Assembly (NCBI GenBank): GCA_020634435.1
Contig: JACKBS010000005.1
Coordinates: 62,001 to 126,000, forward strand
Direction: 5' to 3'
DNA from: Ardenticatenaceae bacterium
GTDB lineage: Bacteria > Chloroflexota > Anaerolineae > Promineifilales > Promineifilaceae
DNA length: 64,000 nt
Shown here: piece by piece, positions 24,922 to 36,528 of the stretch
Position numbering within the stretch: position 1 is the first letter of the stretch
Layout of the letters: each line of letters opens with the position of its first letter
Position numbers and translations under genes: made by a program
The notes under the pieces: model-generated
Seen by the model: the letters and a program-made list of their open reading frames with translations, nothing else
What the model was told of the DNA's origin: nothing
Databases searched by the model: none

Positions 24922-27255
24922 TTAGCGGCTGATGTCCATCACCAGGCGATTTTGACGCCACTGCCAGATGAAAAATGCACCAACCAACAGCCAGGTGAAA
25001 AGCGACAACGCCAAACCCACAATCCAGCCCGGCTGCCGGTAGGTGAACCGGACCTCGTGCTGCCCCGGCGGCACCAACACGGCGCGGAAGGCATAGTTGG
25101 CGGTCACAATCTCGGCAGGTTGACCATCAATTGTGGCCGTCCAGCCGGGCGCGGCCATATCGGTGAGCAGCAGGTAGGCGGGCTGGCTACTGTTGACCTG
25201 TACGGCCGTTTCGTTCAAATCATACCGCAAAAGCAGCAGTTCCGCCGGGGCCTGTTCGCCATCAAGCGGTTCGCCACTTTCCAGGAAAACGGTTTGCTGC
25301 GGATCAAAATTGGGGTCGTGAACGGCCGTAAACACCGCATCCTTGTCGGGCAAAACGACGGCATTGGGCACCAGCAAAATGCGCGGCAGCGCCAGTGTGT
25401 TCAGGTAAACTGTCACCTGCGGGTCATCCTCAAACACCGGGATGAGGAAGGTGGTGTCGCCCGGCGGTGGCCCTTTGCTGGCCACCACATACTTCACGCC
25501 CAGCAGGTTGTACAGCGGCGAACCGCGAAAGCCCAGCGAGCCGTTGTAGACATTGTAGTTGGCCAATTGCAGCGGATTGTACACGCCGCCAATGTCGTAC
25601 AACCGCTCGATTTGCCCTAGGCTGGGCTGCCAATGCTGCGAGTCGATCTCCACGCGGAAAAAGCTGTCATCGCGCTGGATAAACGCCAGCGCGGGCGAAT
25701 CCGCGGCAAAGCCCAGCGTCGGGTCGTTGGGTTCGATTTCCACGTTGTGGCCCAGGCCAATTAGATCAACGGCCAGGAGCAGCACGGCCGTTCCCGCCAG
25801 CCATCGCCCTGCCAACCAACCGCGCACGTAAACCGCCAGTAGCAGCCAACTCGCCCCAGCTAAGATAGCAAACGTGGTAACGGCCGTTCCCATTTGCGCC
25901 ACCTTGTCTGGCCGAACGGCCCCCAACCGCCCCGCGTACCCGTTAAGCCACACGCCAAAGATGAGCAGCCAAACTGCCGTCGCCCCCAACCACCAAAGAA
26001 TTTTTACCGCAAAGGACGCAGAGAACACGGAAGAAAAATCCACTTTTAACCTTTGCGCCCTCTGCGTCCTTTGCGGTTCAACGTGCTTCAATAAGGCATC
26101 CAACCCAAAAGCTGCCAAGATCGCCAGGCATAGGTTGGCCAGCACCACAAAGCGGGCGGGCACCTGGAACGGCACGATGGGCAGCCAGCCGAACACCAGG
26201 CCATAAATTGGCGAATTGCCACCCAGCGCCAGCAGCAAAAAGAGCAGTCCGGCCAGCGCAAAAAAGAGTGCCTGGCGTGTTTTGCCCAGCAAAAACGGCA
26301 GCGGTGCCAGCAACCAGGGCAGCACCCCGGCGTAGCCTGCCTCCACGCGCGGCCAGTCACCCCAAAAACCGAGGAACCCACGGCCGTAAAAATTGGGCAC
26401 CAGCAAGCCCACCAACCCCTCCAACGGCAGCGAATAGTTGGTCGATTGGGTAAAGTCGAAGGCGGCGCGCACGGTGTGGGGGATGAGCAGCACGGCGGGC
26501 AGCAGCGCCAGTGCCGCGCCCGCAATGCCCACTACACCAATGATGGCGAGATGGATGAGGGGACGGCCGTTCCATCCTGCCAACGCCCGATACAGTCCAT
26601 AACAGCCCAAAAACGTGCCCACCATAAACGTCATTTGCCCGTGCCCGGCCAGGGTGCTGACGCTCACCACCAACCCGCCGAGCAGCGCCCAACGCAGCTG
26701 TGCTTGCCAGCCGACCGCCTCAATTGCCCGGTGCAGCGCCAACAACGCCAGCGGCAGCCAGGCAATCACCGCGTTCAAATTCAGATTGCCAGTGTGGGTG
26801 ATGAACAAATCGGAGAACATGAAGGCCAGCGAACCGAGCATGGCCGGTAGAATGCCGATGCGATTGTGTGGCTGCCAGCCACGCAGGCAGAGGTAAAGGC
26901 TCGTCCCCGCCAGCCAGAAATGAAACAGCACCAGCCATTCAATTGCCCGGTAAGACGGGCTGGGGTTCAACAAAAAGAGCAGCAGGTTGGGCGGGTAAAA
27001 CAGGCCCGACTGGTTATCGGCCAGAAACGGGGCTCCAGCGTACAAAAATGGATTCCACAGCGGCAGCTCGCCGTTGTGCAGGCTCTGCGCCGCAAAGCGG
27101 ACCATCGGGTAGACAAACGAGACCAGGTCGCCGCCGCCACGAGGAATCCAGGCCTGACCACTCACCACGGGCCAGAAGAAGATGAGAACGGGCGTTGCCA
27201 ATCCCAACACCGCCAACCCATCCGGCAGCCACTTTTTGTTAGCAATCAAACGCAT
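24922..27255 (-). CDS. YfhO family membrane protein (GT-C-like)
   Basis: 777 residues with about 12-13 hydrophobic segments and a C-terminal extracytoplasmic domain before a last helix. 'PRGGGDLVSFVYPMVRFAA', 'LWNPFLYAGAPFLAD', 'PQRTQ' and the late 'GWTATIDGQPAEIVTANYAFRAV' match YfhO, a membrane glycosyltransferase-like family (Bacillus YfhO glycosylates lipoteichoic acid). It probably adds sugars from a lipid-linked donor at the outer face. A hairpin repeat (26006-26077) is read through in frame and yields 'EPQRTQRAQRLKVDFSSVFS' in a loop near residue 400; that peptide is repeat-encoded, not part of the family. Confidence 0.87.
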   Translation of the reverse strand: MRLIANKKWLPDGLAVLGLATPVLIFFWPVVSGQAWIPRGGGDLVSFVYPMVRFAAQSLHNGELPLWNPFLYAGAPFLADNQSGLFYPPNLLLFLLNPSPSYRAIEWLVLFHFWLAGTSLYLCLRGWQPHNRIGILPAMLGSLAFMFSDLFITHTGNLNLNAVIAWLPLALLALHRAIEAVGWQAQLRWALLGGLVVSVSTLAGHGQMTFMVGTFLGCYGLYRALAGWNGRPLIHLAIIGVVGIAGAALALLPAVLLIPHTVRAAFDFTQSTNYSLPLEGLVGLLVPNFYGRGFLGFWGDWPRVEAGYAGVLPWLLAPLPFLLGKTRQALFFALAGLLFLLLALGGNSPIYGLVFGWLPIVPFQVPARFVVLANLCLAILAAFGLDALLKHVEPQRTQRAQRLKVDFSSVFSASFAVKILWWLGATAVWLLIFGVWLNGYAGRLGAVRPDKVAQMGTAVTTFAILAGASWLLLAVYVRGWLAGRWLAGTAVLLLAVDLIGLGHNVEIEPNDPTLGFAADSPALAFIQRDDSFFRVEIDSQHWQPSLGQIERLYDIGGVYNPLQLANYNVYNGSLGFRGSPLYNLLGVKYVVASKGPPPGDTTFLIPVFEDDPQVTVYLNTLALPRILLVPNAVVLPDKDAVFTAVHDPNFDPQQTVFLESGEPLDGEQAPAELLLLRYDLNETAVQVNSSQPAYLLLTDMAAPGWTATIDGQPAEIVTANYAFRAVLVPPGQHEVRFTYRQPGWIVGLALSLFTWLLVGAFFIWQWRQNRLVMDISR
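26006..26077. repeat. In-frame hairpin repeat with perfect 17-nt arms
   Basis: ACCGCAAAGGACGCAGA (26006-26022) is the exact reverse complement of 26061-26077. The 72-bp element is 24 codons long and has no stop in the YfhO frame, so the protein reads straight through it. Confidence 0.8.
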
Positions 27256-27262
27256 AAGTGCC

Positions 27263-27312
27263 GTAGCCGCGCTTTCTTAGCGCGAAAAGCGAGGATTGGA
27301 ATCCTCGGCTAC
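27263..27312. repeat. Hairpin repeat, GTAGCCG...CGGCTAC family, copy 2
   Basis: Arms 27263-27269 and 27306-27312, with the same outer sequence and TTTCTTA core start as 482-533. It lies between the EttA and YfhO genes. Two smaller inner stems are visible. Confidence 0.55.
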
Positions 27313-27378
27313 TTCTTCTATGAGGAGTAGGCATCCTCAGATGCCGGTCGCATTTGAGAATGCTCCCTCCTCGCCCGA

Positions 27379-29067
27379 TTAATCGCGGGTGAGCTTGCGA
27401 TAGGTGATACGATGCGGCCGGTCCGCCTTGTCACCCAGGCGCTGGCGGCGGTCCTCTTCGTAGTCGCTGTAGTTGCCAATGTGCCAATGCGCCTGGCTCT
27501 CGCCTTCGAAGGCCAGGATGTGCGTCGCTACGCGGTCCAAAAACCAGCGATCATGCGAAATGATGACGGCCGATCCGGCAAAACTTTCCAGACCCAGTTC
27601 CAGCGCCCGCAGCGTGTTCACGTCTAAATCGTTGGTGGGTTCGTCCAGCAGCAGCAAGTTGCAGCCCGACTTGAGCAGCTTGGCCAGATGCACCCGGTTG
27701 CGCTCACCGCCAGAAAGAGTGCCTACCTTCTTCTGCTGGTCGCTGCCCGCAAAATTGAAGCGCGACACATACGCCCGCGAGTTCACCCGTCGTGGCCCCA
27801 ACTGCAACGTTTCTTCGCCGTCGGAAATTTCCTGCCAGACCGTTTTGTCTGGGTCGAGGTCGTCGCGGCTCTGGTCCACATAGGCCAGCTTGACCGTATC
27901 ACCCACGCGGAAGGTACCGCCATCGGGCTGCTCTTCGCCGACAATCATGCGGAACAGCGTGGTTTTACCCGCGCCATTTGGCCCGATGATGCCCACGATG
28001 GCCCCTGGCGGAATGTCCAACGAGAGGTCTTCGTAAAGCAAGGTGCTGGCAAAACTCTTGCTGACGTCTTTGGCCTCCACCACGATGTCGCCCAAACGTG
28101 GCCCGGGCGGAATGTAAATTTCGCGCTCTTCGTTGGCCCGTTCCCGCTCATCGCTGAGCAGTTCGCTATAGCGGCTAATACGCGCCTTGGCCTTGGTTTG
28201 CCGTCCTTTGGGCGACATATTGATCCATTCCAACTCGCGCTGGAGGGTCTTTTGCCGGGCCGATTCGGCCTTTTCTTCCTGAGCCAGACGGTCCTGCTTT
28301 TGCGCCAGCCAGGAGGAGTAGTTGCCCTTCCACGGAATGCCGTAGCCACGATCCAGCTCCAGAATCCAGCCCGCCACGTTGTCCAAAAAGTAGCGGTCAT
28401 GCGTTACGGCAATGACGGTGCCGGGGTACTGCTTGAGGTGCTTTTCCAGCCAGGCCACCGATTCGGCGTCGAGGTGGTTGGTGGGTTCGTCCAGCAGCAG
28501 GATGTCTGGCTGCTTGAGCAGCAGGCGGCACAGAGCCACACGCCGTCGCTCGCCACCGGAAAGAATGGCAACGGCCGTATCTCCAGGCGGGGTGCGCAAA
28601 GCATCCATCGCCAACTCCAGGCGGCTGTCCAGGTTCCAGGCATCCATGTGGTCCAGCTTGTCTTGCAGTGCCCCCTGCCGCTCGATGAGTTCGTTCATCT
28701 CGTCGTCGCTCAGCGGTTCACCAAACTTCATGTTGATTTCGTCGAACTCGCGCAAGGCATCGACCACTTCTTGGGCCCCTTCTTCCACAATGTCGCGTAC
28801 GGTTTTGCTATCGTCGAGCTGCGGCTCCTGCTCCAGATAGCCGATGGTGTAGCCAGGAGAAACTGCCGTTTCACCAACAAACTCTGTATCGACCCCCGCC
28901 ATGATACGCAGCAGGGTACTTTTACCCGCACCGTTCAGACCCAGGACGCCAATTTTGGCCCCGTAGAAGTAGGAAAGGGAAATGTCACGCAGGATTTGTT
29001 TGTTGGGCGGCACAATTTTGCCCACGCCCATCATCGAATAAATTACTTTTTTATCGTCGGTGGTCAT
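27379..29067 (-). CDS. ettA: Energy-dependent translational throttle protein EttA (ABC-F)
   Basis: 562 residues from ATG 29067; an in-frame ATG three codons upstream is less like the family. Two ABC domains: Walker A 'GLNGAGKST', signature '[11 protein letters not shown]' and Walker B '[11 protein letters not shown]' in the first; 'GPNGAGKTT', '[13 protein letters not shown]' and '[11 protein letters not shown]' in the second. The EttA 'arm' lies inside domain 1 (about 95-150) and the charged ABC-F linker between domains. EttA binds the ribosomal E site and gates entry into elongation according to the ATP/ADP ratio. There are no membrane domains. It is a single-gene unit. Confidence 0.95.
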   Translation of the reverse strand: MTTDDKKVIYSMMGVGKIVPPNKQILRDISLSYFYGAKIGVLGLNGAGKSTLLRIMAGVDTEFVGETAVSPGYTIGYLEQEPQLDDSKTVRDIVEEGAQEVVDALREFDEINMKFGEPLSDDEMNELIERQGALQDKLDHMDAWNLDSRLELAMDALRTPPGDTAVAILSGGERRRVALCRLLLKQPDILLLDEPTNHLDAESVAWLEKHLKQYPGTVIAVTHDRYFLDNVAGWILELDRGYGIPWKGNYSSWLAQKQDRLAQEEKAESARQKTLQRELEWINMSPKGRQTKAKARISRYSELLSDERERANEEREIYIPPGPRLGDIVVEAKDVSKSFASTLLYEDLSLDIPPGAIVGIIGPNGAGKTTLFRMIVGEEQPDGGTFRVGDTVKLAYVDQSRDDLDPDKTVWQEISDGEETLQLGPRRVNSRAYVSRFNFAGSDQQKKVGTLSGGERNRVHLAKLLKSGCNLLLLDEPTNDLDVNTLRALELGLESFAGSAVIISHDRWFLDRVATHILAFEGESQAHWHIGNYSDYEEDRRQRLGDKADRPHRITYRKLTRD

Positions 29068-29152
29068 TAAACACACTCTCTTTTGTTGTTACAGTTTGGA
29101 TGTGGGGATTATACAACGGCCGTTCGGCTTGCGCCCTTATCCACCAACTTTC

Positions 29153-29305
29153 GTAGGGGCGGGATGGCGCGGCAGGGCCTTTGCCTGACAGACAAACGTA
29201 ATGCCGCGCCGTCTCGCCCAAAATGTGGCGAAGTAATGGGCGAGACCGCCGGGGCGATTCTACCTTTGTATCGCCAGGATGCCTTCCCGGCCGTCCCGCC
29301 CCTAC
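29153..29305. repeat. REP/BIME-type element downstream of the RAYT gene
   Basis: Bounded by GTAGGGGCGGGA and TCCCGCCCCTAC. Inside, GGGCGGGATGGCGCGGC pairs with a near-complement ending GTCTCGCCC. It shares the core GGGCGRGAYGGCGCGG with the element on the other side of the transposase gene. Confidence 0.7.
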
Positions 29306-29314
29306 AATTGGTTG

Positions 29315-29860
29315 TCAGGGACGGTGGATCATTTTGGCAAGGAGGGCATCGAGGTTTTCGCGGTCTTCGGCCCAGCGGGTAGGATTATTTTGGATGTATT
29401 GTTGGGTGGTGCGCCATTCGCGCTCATTGCGGATGATACGTTCGTAATAGCCACGCTGCCAGACTTTGCCGCCAGGAGTTTGACGCAATTGATTGACGCG
29501 GGTGGTAACGGCCGTTTTCAATCGCCCCATCGCCACGCCCAAAGAACCAGCTGGCGCATTTTGCAAGACACAATCGGTTACTGGGTCACGCTCACCGAGA
29601 ACAATTTCCAGGAAAATTAAAATCAAATGGATATGATTGGGCATCACAATCCATTCATCCAATTCAATGTGAGCGGCATGTTTTTGGATAGGAATTCTTT
29701 CGATGGCGTGGGTGGCAATTTCTTGGTAGACGGCCGTTTCAAACAAATTCTGGCGCTGGTGCGTGCAAATCGTGACAAAATAATAGCCAGGCGAACGATA
29801 ATCCCAGCCTTTCAGGCGAATCGAGCGCCGCTGATGTTTGTGCGGATCATATTTTGGCAT
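29315..29860 (-). CDS. REP-associated tyrosine transposase (RAYT, IS200-like Y1)
   Basis: 181 residues from ATG 29860. 'RLKGWDYRSPGYYFVTICTH' starts the Y1_Tnp domain. The HUH metal motif is 'MPNHIHLIL' near residue 78, and the nucleophilic Tyr is in 'GYYERIIRNE'. The frame runs on to 30013 through the REP element, so the start after it was chosen. RAYTs are single-copy domesticated relatives of IS200/IS605 transposases that process REP hairpins. The two flanking GC-rich elements (29153-29305 and 29874-30024) are the expected substrates. Confidence 0.88.
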   Translation of the reverse strand: MPKYDPHKHQRRSIRLKGWDYRSPGYYFVTICTHQRQNLFETAVYQEIATHAIERIPIQKHAAHIELDEWIVMPNHIHLILIFLEIVLGERDPVTDCVLQNAPAGSLGVAMGRLKTAVTTRVNQLRQTPGGKVWQRGYYERIIRNEREWRTTQQYIQNNPTRWAEDRENLDALLAKMIHRP

Positions 29861-29873
29861 CACGCGACCTGCT

Positions 29874-30024
29874 GTAGGGGCGGGACCGACGGGGAACTTT
29901 CTTTGCCACGAAGAATCCAGTTTGCTCCCGTCGGTCTCGTCCAAATTTTGCATAAAAGGGCGAGACGGCGCGGAGAAATCCTTTCTCGCTCGGCAAAGTT
30001 TTGCCCGCGCCATCTCGCCCCTGC
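29874..30024. repeat. REP/BIME-type element upstream of the RAYT gene
   Basis: GTAGGGGCGGGACCGACGGG pairs with CCCGTCGGTCTCG-type sequence, and a second stem GGGCGAGACGGCGCGG pairs with CCGCGCCATCTCGCCC. It mirrors the element at 29153-29305. Confidence 0.7.
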
Positions 30025-30039
30025 ATTACATTCGTTGAA

Positions 30040-31818
30040 TTATTTGCCCAATCGGGCCAATTCATCCTCAACGATGGCTTGATCCAGCTTTTTGAAGAGG
30101 GGCTTGGGCGCAGGCAAGGCCCGTCCCACCGGAATATCGCTGCGGGTCCATTGGCCAACGGCCGTTTCTCCCTTGTACGTCAATCCCAGGTGTGTTTTGC
30201 TACCTTCCGCGTATTCTTCCACCACCTGTTGGCCAAAAAGCTGGCCATCTTCACCCAACATCTCATGCAGCTGCTGGCTGGTAAAGGGCAGGATGGGCGC
30301 CCACAACACCTTCAGGCCGTTGATAGCCTGGATGGCGGTATAGAGCGAGCGGGCCGTCGCCTGCATGTCGGTCTTGGCGGTGGTCCAGGGGCTGGTATCT
30401 TCCAGGTATTGATTTACCAGGCTAGAGAGGCGCAGATTTTCTTGCACCACAGCGCGGAATTTGCAGCCATCGTACAAGCTGGCAACAGTCTCGAAGCCAG
30501 TGTCTACGGCTGCCAGCAATTCCGTGTCTTTGTCGGTGAGTTCACCGGGATCGGGCACTTCACCGCCAAAGTAGCGCTTGGTCATGTTCAGGACCCGGTT
30601 GACCAGATTACCCCAGTTGCCCACCAGCTCGGAGTTGTTGCGGTCCACGTACCCTTGCCAGCTCCAATCGCTGTCACGGGTTTCGGGCATAACGGCCGTT
30701 AAATAATAGCGCATCGGGTCCGGGTCGTGCCGATCCAGCGCGTCTAGCATCCAGACGCCCCAGTTGCGACTGCCGCTGATCTTTTGCCCTTCCATGTTCA
30801 TGAACTCGTTAGCGGGCACATCGTAGGGTAAATTGAGCTGCGCTTCCGGGTCTTCGTTGTACAGTCCCTTGGAGCCAAACAGCTGGGCCGGCCAGAAAAT
30901 GGTATGGAAAGGAATGTTGTCCTTGCCAATGAAGTAAACGGTCCGTGCTTTGGGATTTTGCCACCAATTTTTCCACGCGTCGGGATCGCCACTGTTTGTG
31001 GCCCACTCAATCGCCGCCGAAAGGTAGCCAATGACCGCTTCAAACCAGACGTAGAGGACCTTGTGTTCGTACCCTTCCACCGGCACGGGGATGCCCCAAT
31101 CCATATCGCGGGTCACAGCGCGGCCGATGAGCCCTTGATCAACAAAGTTGCGGGCAAAGTTGATCACCTGGGGCCGCCAATAATCCTTGCCGTCGTGCAG
31201 CCACGCTTGCAGGCCATCCTGAGAAATGGCGGGCAGATCGATGAAAAAATGCTCCGTGTCGCGCAATTCCAGGGCCGAATCGTCCACCTTGCTGCGCGGG
31301 TTCAGCAGTTCGGCAGCGCTCTCAAAAAGCGTGTTGCAGTTGTCGCACTGGTCGCCGCGCGCCGGGAAGTAGCCGCATTTGGGGCAGGTGCCTTCTACAT
31401 AGCGGTCTGGTAAAAACTTATTGGCTGTTGGCGAATACATCTGCTTGGTAACTTTGGGGTACATGTACTCGTTTTCCAGCAAGGACAAGAACATATCTTG
31501 CGATACTTTGAAATGGTTTTCGGTATCGGTGTGGGTGAACAGGTCGTAGGTGAGCCCCATTTTTTGGAACAGGGCCAGGAAACGGCCGTGATAATAATCA
31601 AACACCTCAGCTACCGATTTGCCCATCTCTTCGGCTTTAACGGTCACGGGGGTGCCGTGACTATCCGAGCCGGACACCATGAGCACGTGATTGCCACGCA
31701 AGCGATGGTACCGCGCGTAGATGTCGGCAGGCAGGTAAGAACCAGTCACGTTGCCCTGGTGAATATCGGCATTGGCGTAAGGCCAGGCCACACTAACAAG
31801 AATATATTCTTTATCCAT
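30040..31818 (-). CDS. metG: Methionyl-tRNA synthetase
   Basis: 592 residues, class I synthetase. It charges tRNA-Met with methionine in the cytoplasm. N-terminal Rossmann domain 'WPYANADIHQGNVTGSYLPAD' with the HIGH element as H-Q-G-N; zinc knuckle 'CPKCGYFPARGDQCDNC' (about 130-150); the KMSKS element reads 'QKISGSRN'; C-terminal anticodon-binding helices from about 400. There is no C-terminal tRNA-binding EMAP domain. Both catalytic signatures differ from the textbook form, but the surrounding blocks ('SGSDSHGTPVTVKAEE', 'YVWFEAVIGYLSA', 'FIGKDNIPFHTI') are intact, so I take it as active. Confidence 0.95.
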   Translation of the reverse strand: MDKEYILVSVAWPYANADIHQGNVTGSYLPADIYARYHRLRGNHVLMVSGSDSHGTPVTVKAEEMGKSVAEVFDYYHGRFLALFQKMGLTYDLFTHTDTENHFKVSQDMFLSLLENEYMYPKVTKQMYSPTANKFLPDRYVEGTCPKCGYFPARGDQCDNCNTLFESAAELLNPRSKVDDSALELRDTEHFFIDLPAISQDGLQAWLHDGKDYWRPQVINFARNFVDQGLIGRAVTRDMDWGIPVPVEGYEHKVLYVWFEAVIGYLSAAIEWATNSGDPDAWKNWWQNPKARTVYFIGKDNIPFHTIFWPAQLFGSKGLYNEDPEAQLNLPYDVPANEFMNMEGQKISGSRNWGVWMLDALDRHDPDPMRYYLTAVMPETRDSDWSWQGYVDRNNSELVGNWGNLVNRVLNMTKRYFGGEVPDPGELTDKDTELLAAVDTGFETVASLYDGCKFRAVVQENLRLSSLVNQYLEDTSPWTTAKTDMQATARSLYTAIQAINGLKVLWAPILPFTSQQLHEMLGEDGQLFGQQVVEEYAEGSKTHLGLTYKGETAVGQWTRSDIPVGRALPAPKPLFKKLDQAIVEDELARLGK

Positions 31819-32014
31819 TCTCTACTCGATTGCTATTTATGTAAAAGCGGGAAAGTCCTTTAAATACATTGAAGCCATTTCTTCCGCTTTTACTTGAGCA
31901 AACCACTGAGAAATCGCTCGTTGGTTTTTAACAGCCTTCTGTGGTTTGCTTAATAGACAGGAAGGTTTTGAAACTGGTTAACGCCAAATCCGCCAATTAT
32001 TTAGTGAGGCCGAT

Positions 32015-32710
32015 TTATTCGTCTTCTTCTTCGTACTCTTCCTCTTCTTCCTCTTCTTCCTCTTCGTCTTCCGCTACTTCGGTGAGGGCTTCAGCCAGCA
32101 GTTCAAAATCATCTTCGTTGATGGGGAAGAACGCTTCGGCTTCCAGGCGCAGACGCTTGAAGCGCGGCTGACTTTCCAGCTCTACCGAGTCGATATCGGC
32201 ACCTTTGTCCAGCTTGCTGGAAACGGCATCAATGTCGATGGGATAGAATTCAGCCGTTTCTACCGGCACAGTGAAGAAGTATTCCTTCGGATTTGCTTCA
32301 CTCGGCTCACCAGTGATGGTGGCGACAGCAAAGAAGGTTTGTGTTTCTAGTGCATAAAATATGAGGCGATCCCCAGATTGCAGCTTAACATCGCTGCCCG
32401 CCGGAGGTGCCATGACCACGCGCTCTGGCCAACCGGGAAAGTTCATCTCGTCCACAGCCGGTACGCTGATGATTTTGATGAAATGGTTGGCATTAGAGGA
32501 CAGACCGCGTTTTGCGGCGCGGGCACTGCGGCTGGCGGCTCTCGCCTCATATTCAGCGGCGATATTTTCCCAAATGCGTGCCTGAAGCTCAATTTTCAGC
32601 TCTGCTTCAGACCCGTCTTCCGTAAAACGAACACGCATTTTGGGCGGGTTAATTTCCAGAACTTTATATTCCCCTTTGCGGTTGGCGTAAACGCCGTTAA
32701 CCTCAAACAT
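32015..32710 (-). CDS. EVE/PUA-like domain protein with polyglutamate tail
   Basis: 231 residues from ATG 32710, which has GGGAGA eight bases upstream. A longer frame to 32869 overlaps the neighbouring gene and was rejected. The N-terminus is a small beta domain ('EVNGVYANRKGEYKVLEINPPKMRVRF'). The central part, with 'KLQSGDRLIFYALETQTFFAVATITGEP', resembles the EVE/PUA fold that binds modified bases. The last 20 residues are almost all Glu/Asp, encoded by a GAA/GAG run at 32015-32075. The fold assignment is moderate; the function is unknown. Confidence 0.65.
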   Translation of the reverse strand: MFEVNGVYANRKGEYKVLEINPPKMRVRFTEDGSEAELKIELQARIWENIAAEYEARAASRSARAAKRGLSSNANHFIKIISVPAVDEMNFPGWPERVVMAPPAGSDVKLQSGDRLIFYALETQTFFAVATITGEPSEANPKEYFFTVPVETAEFYPIDIDAVSSKLDKGADIDSVELESQPRFKRLRLEAEAFFPINEDDFELLAEALTEVAEDEEEEEEEEEEYEEEDE

Positions 32711-32835
32711 GCTTCTATCTCCCGTCTCGATTTGTTGCCAGGTAAGTATGGCGTGTCGTTCAGACCAATTTGCGCAGCATAGTATCGTTTTCAACGCCTC
32801 TTGGCAAGTCTTTTTGGAATTTATTTGAGGAGCTT

Positions 32836-34158
32836 CTAGGGGAGTATGGTAAAAGCGGACCCATTCCATTGCGTGACGGTACGGCCGTTTACCCCTTCAC
32901 AGCCATCTCGCACCACCTCAGCCAGCCCATCCCCGTTCACATCCATCACACCCAGACTACCCGTGCAGCTGCCAGGCAAGGGCAACTGCTGCACAGATTC
33001 CGCGCCCACCGTCAACACAAAACTTTGGCCGCTGGCCGTGTCTCGCACCACAACATCAGGCAAACCATCCTGAGTAAGATCAGCGGTCGCGGCCAACTCT
33101 GGGCGACTACCAGGCTGTTCCCGATTGGTCAGCAGCTGGTTGTACAGCAAGCTGAACGTCCCGGAAGCATCCGGGGTAAAGATCAGCAGGTCGTTGAGGG
33201 TGGCATTTTGCGCGGTGCCGGTACGCAGCAGAATTACCTCATCCTGCCCGTCACCCGTGAGATCGAGCCATTGCCAAACGGCCGTTCGCGGTGGCGATTG
33301 GTTCAGCCAGCGCACGTGCATATCGGCCAGGGCCGCGGGACCTTGCAGATTCATCTGGTCGAGCAGTTCAGCAACGTCTCCCTTGGTGTAGAGAGGCGTG
33401 GTGGGTTGGATAACGGCCGTTTCTACACCATCCACAGCACCATTTGCTTCAGCGGGTTCAGTAAAGCGAATACGGCTGGCATTGGCCACTACGGGCTGGT
33501 TGCAGCCAAACTGCAACGCCAACCCCTGCGCCTCGCTCTGAATGCCGATGGTGGCGCTGCTGCCGTTGTTGCCATCGAACATCGTCACATCTTCATACAA
33601 AAAGAGGATGTCCTGGCTGTCTTCAAACAGCTGGAGCGCAAACGTTACCCGATCTTCGGAATCGCCAAAGCGGGGCACGTCATCCCATTCCAGCACATAA
33701 ATGCGGTCTGGTGCTTCGCCAACTACGTCGTACTCCAGATAGCCGTAGCTGGTCAGGTCCAAATCATCCCAAAATGGGGCAATCATGTCGCCCATATCCG
33801 CGACCGGGCCTTCGTTCATACAGTCGTTGCCGTAGAAGGTGTTGCCATTGCCAAACTGCACGTTACCGTTGCTGCTGGCTTTGAGTTCGGTGTAGGGGGT
33901 GCCGTAAAAGGTGAAAGGAAAGGGCAGTTCCAGGGTAATCACGCCATCGTCGGCGTAAAGAAATGTGTCGGTGGTGGCGTCAATGTAGGCGAAGGCGGTG
34001 CCCCCGTCACAGGTGTAGCCGTAGAGGTCTGGGCCAGGGCAAAGCGCAACGGCCGTTCCATAAGCCGCCTGCGTATCCCGTCGCAAAACAAAAAGGAGAA
34101 CGATAACGGCCGTTACCAGCAAAAATAACCAGGGTAGCAATCGACGAATAACGCGCAT
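32836..34158 (-). CDS. Secreted or anchored protein with nidogen-like and FG-GAP-like regions
   Basis: 440 residues from ATG 34158. An N-terminal hydrophobic segment (about 5-27) after basic residues is a signal anchor. Residues about 50-220 carry 'TFYGTPYTELKASSNGNVQFG' and 'APFWDDLDL...LEWDDVPRFGDSEDRVTFALQLFED', a beta-rich surface domain common in bacterial secreted proteins. The C-terminal half has 'DLTGDGQDEVILL', 'DLTQDGLPDVVVRD' and 'DVNGDGLAEVV', three calcium-binding FG-GAP/VCBS-like repeats. It is probably an extracellular carbohydrate- or protein-binding protein. Confidence 0.75.
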   Translation of the reverse strand: MRVIRRLLPWLFLLVTAVIVLLFVLRRDTQAAYGTAVALCPGPDLYGYTCDGGTAFAYIDATTDTFLYADDGVITLELPFPFTFYGTPYTELKASSNGNVQFGNGNTFYGNDCMNEGPVADMGDMIAPFWDDLDLTSYGYLEYDVVGEAPDRIYVLEWDDVPRFGDSEDRVTFALQLFEDSQDILFLYEDVTMFDGNNGSSATIGIQSEAQGLALQFGCNQPVVANASRIRFTEPAEANGAVDGVETAVIQPTTPLYTKGDVAELLDQMNLQGPAALADMHVRWLNQSPPRTAVWQWLDLTGDGQDEVILLRTGTAQNATLNDLLIFTPDASGTFSLLYNQLLTNREQPGSRPELAATADLTQDGLPDVVVRDTASGQSFVLTVGAESVQQLPLPGSCTGSLGVMDVNGDGLAEVVRDGCEGVNGRTVTQWNGSAFTILP

Positions 34159-34200
34159 GGGCAAAGTGTAGCGCAGCGGCGGGGTGCTGACAAGCAGCGA

Positions 34201-36435
<2,235 letters not shown>

Positions 36436-36528
36436 CTCGTTTCACCAAAACCAATCAGGTAAACGAAGAACCTGGTGTCATGGCCTCTCTAAATAGTAAT
36501 GCTATTTGGGTCATTGGTAAACAGTTGG

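Noticed and set aside
27688..29070. 460-codon open frame opposite ettA
   Set aside because: It lies wholly antisense to a well-conserved gene, has no recognisable domains and low-quality composition; it is a by-product of codon bias.
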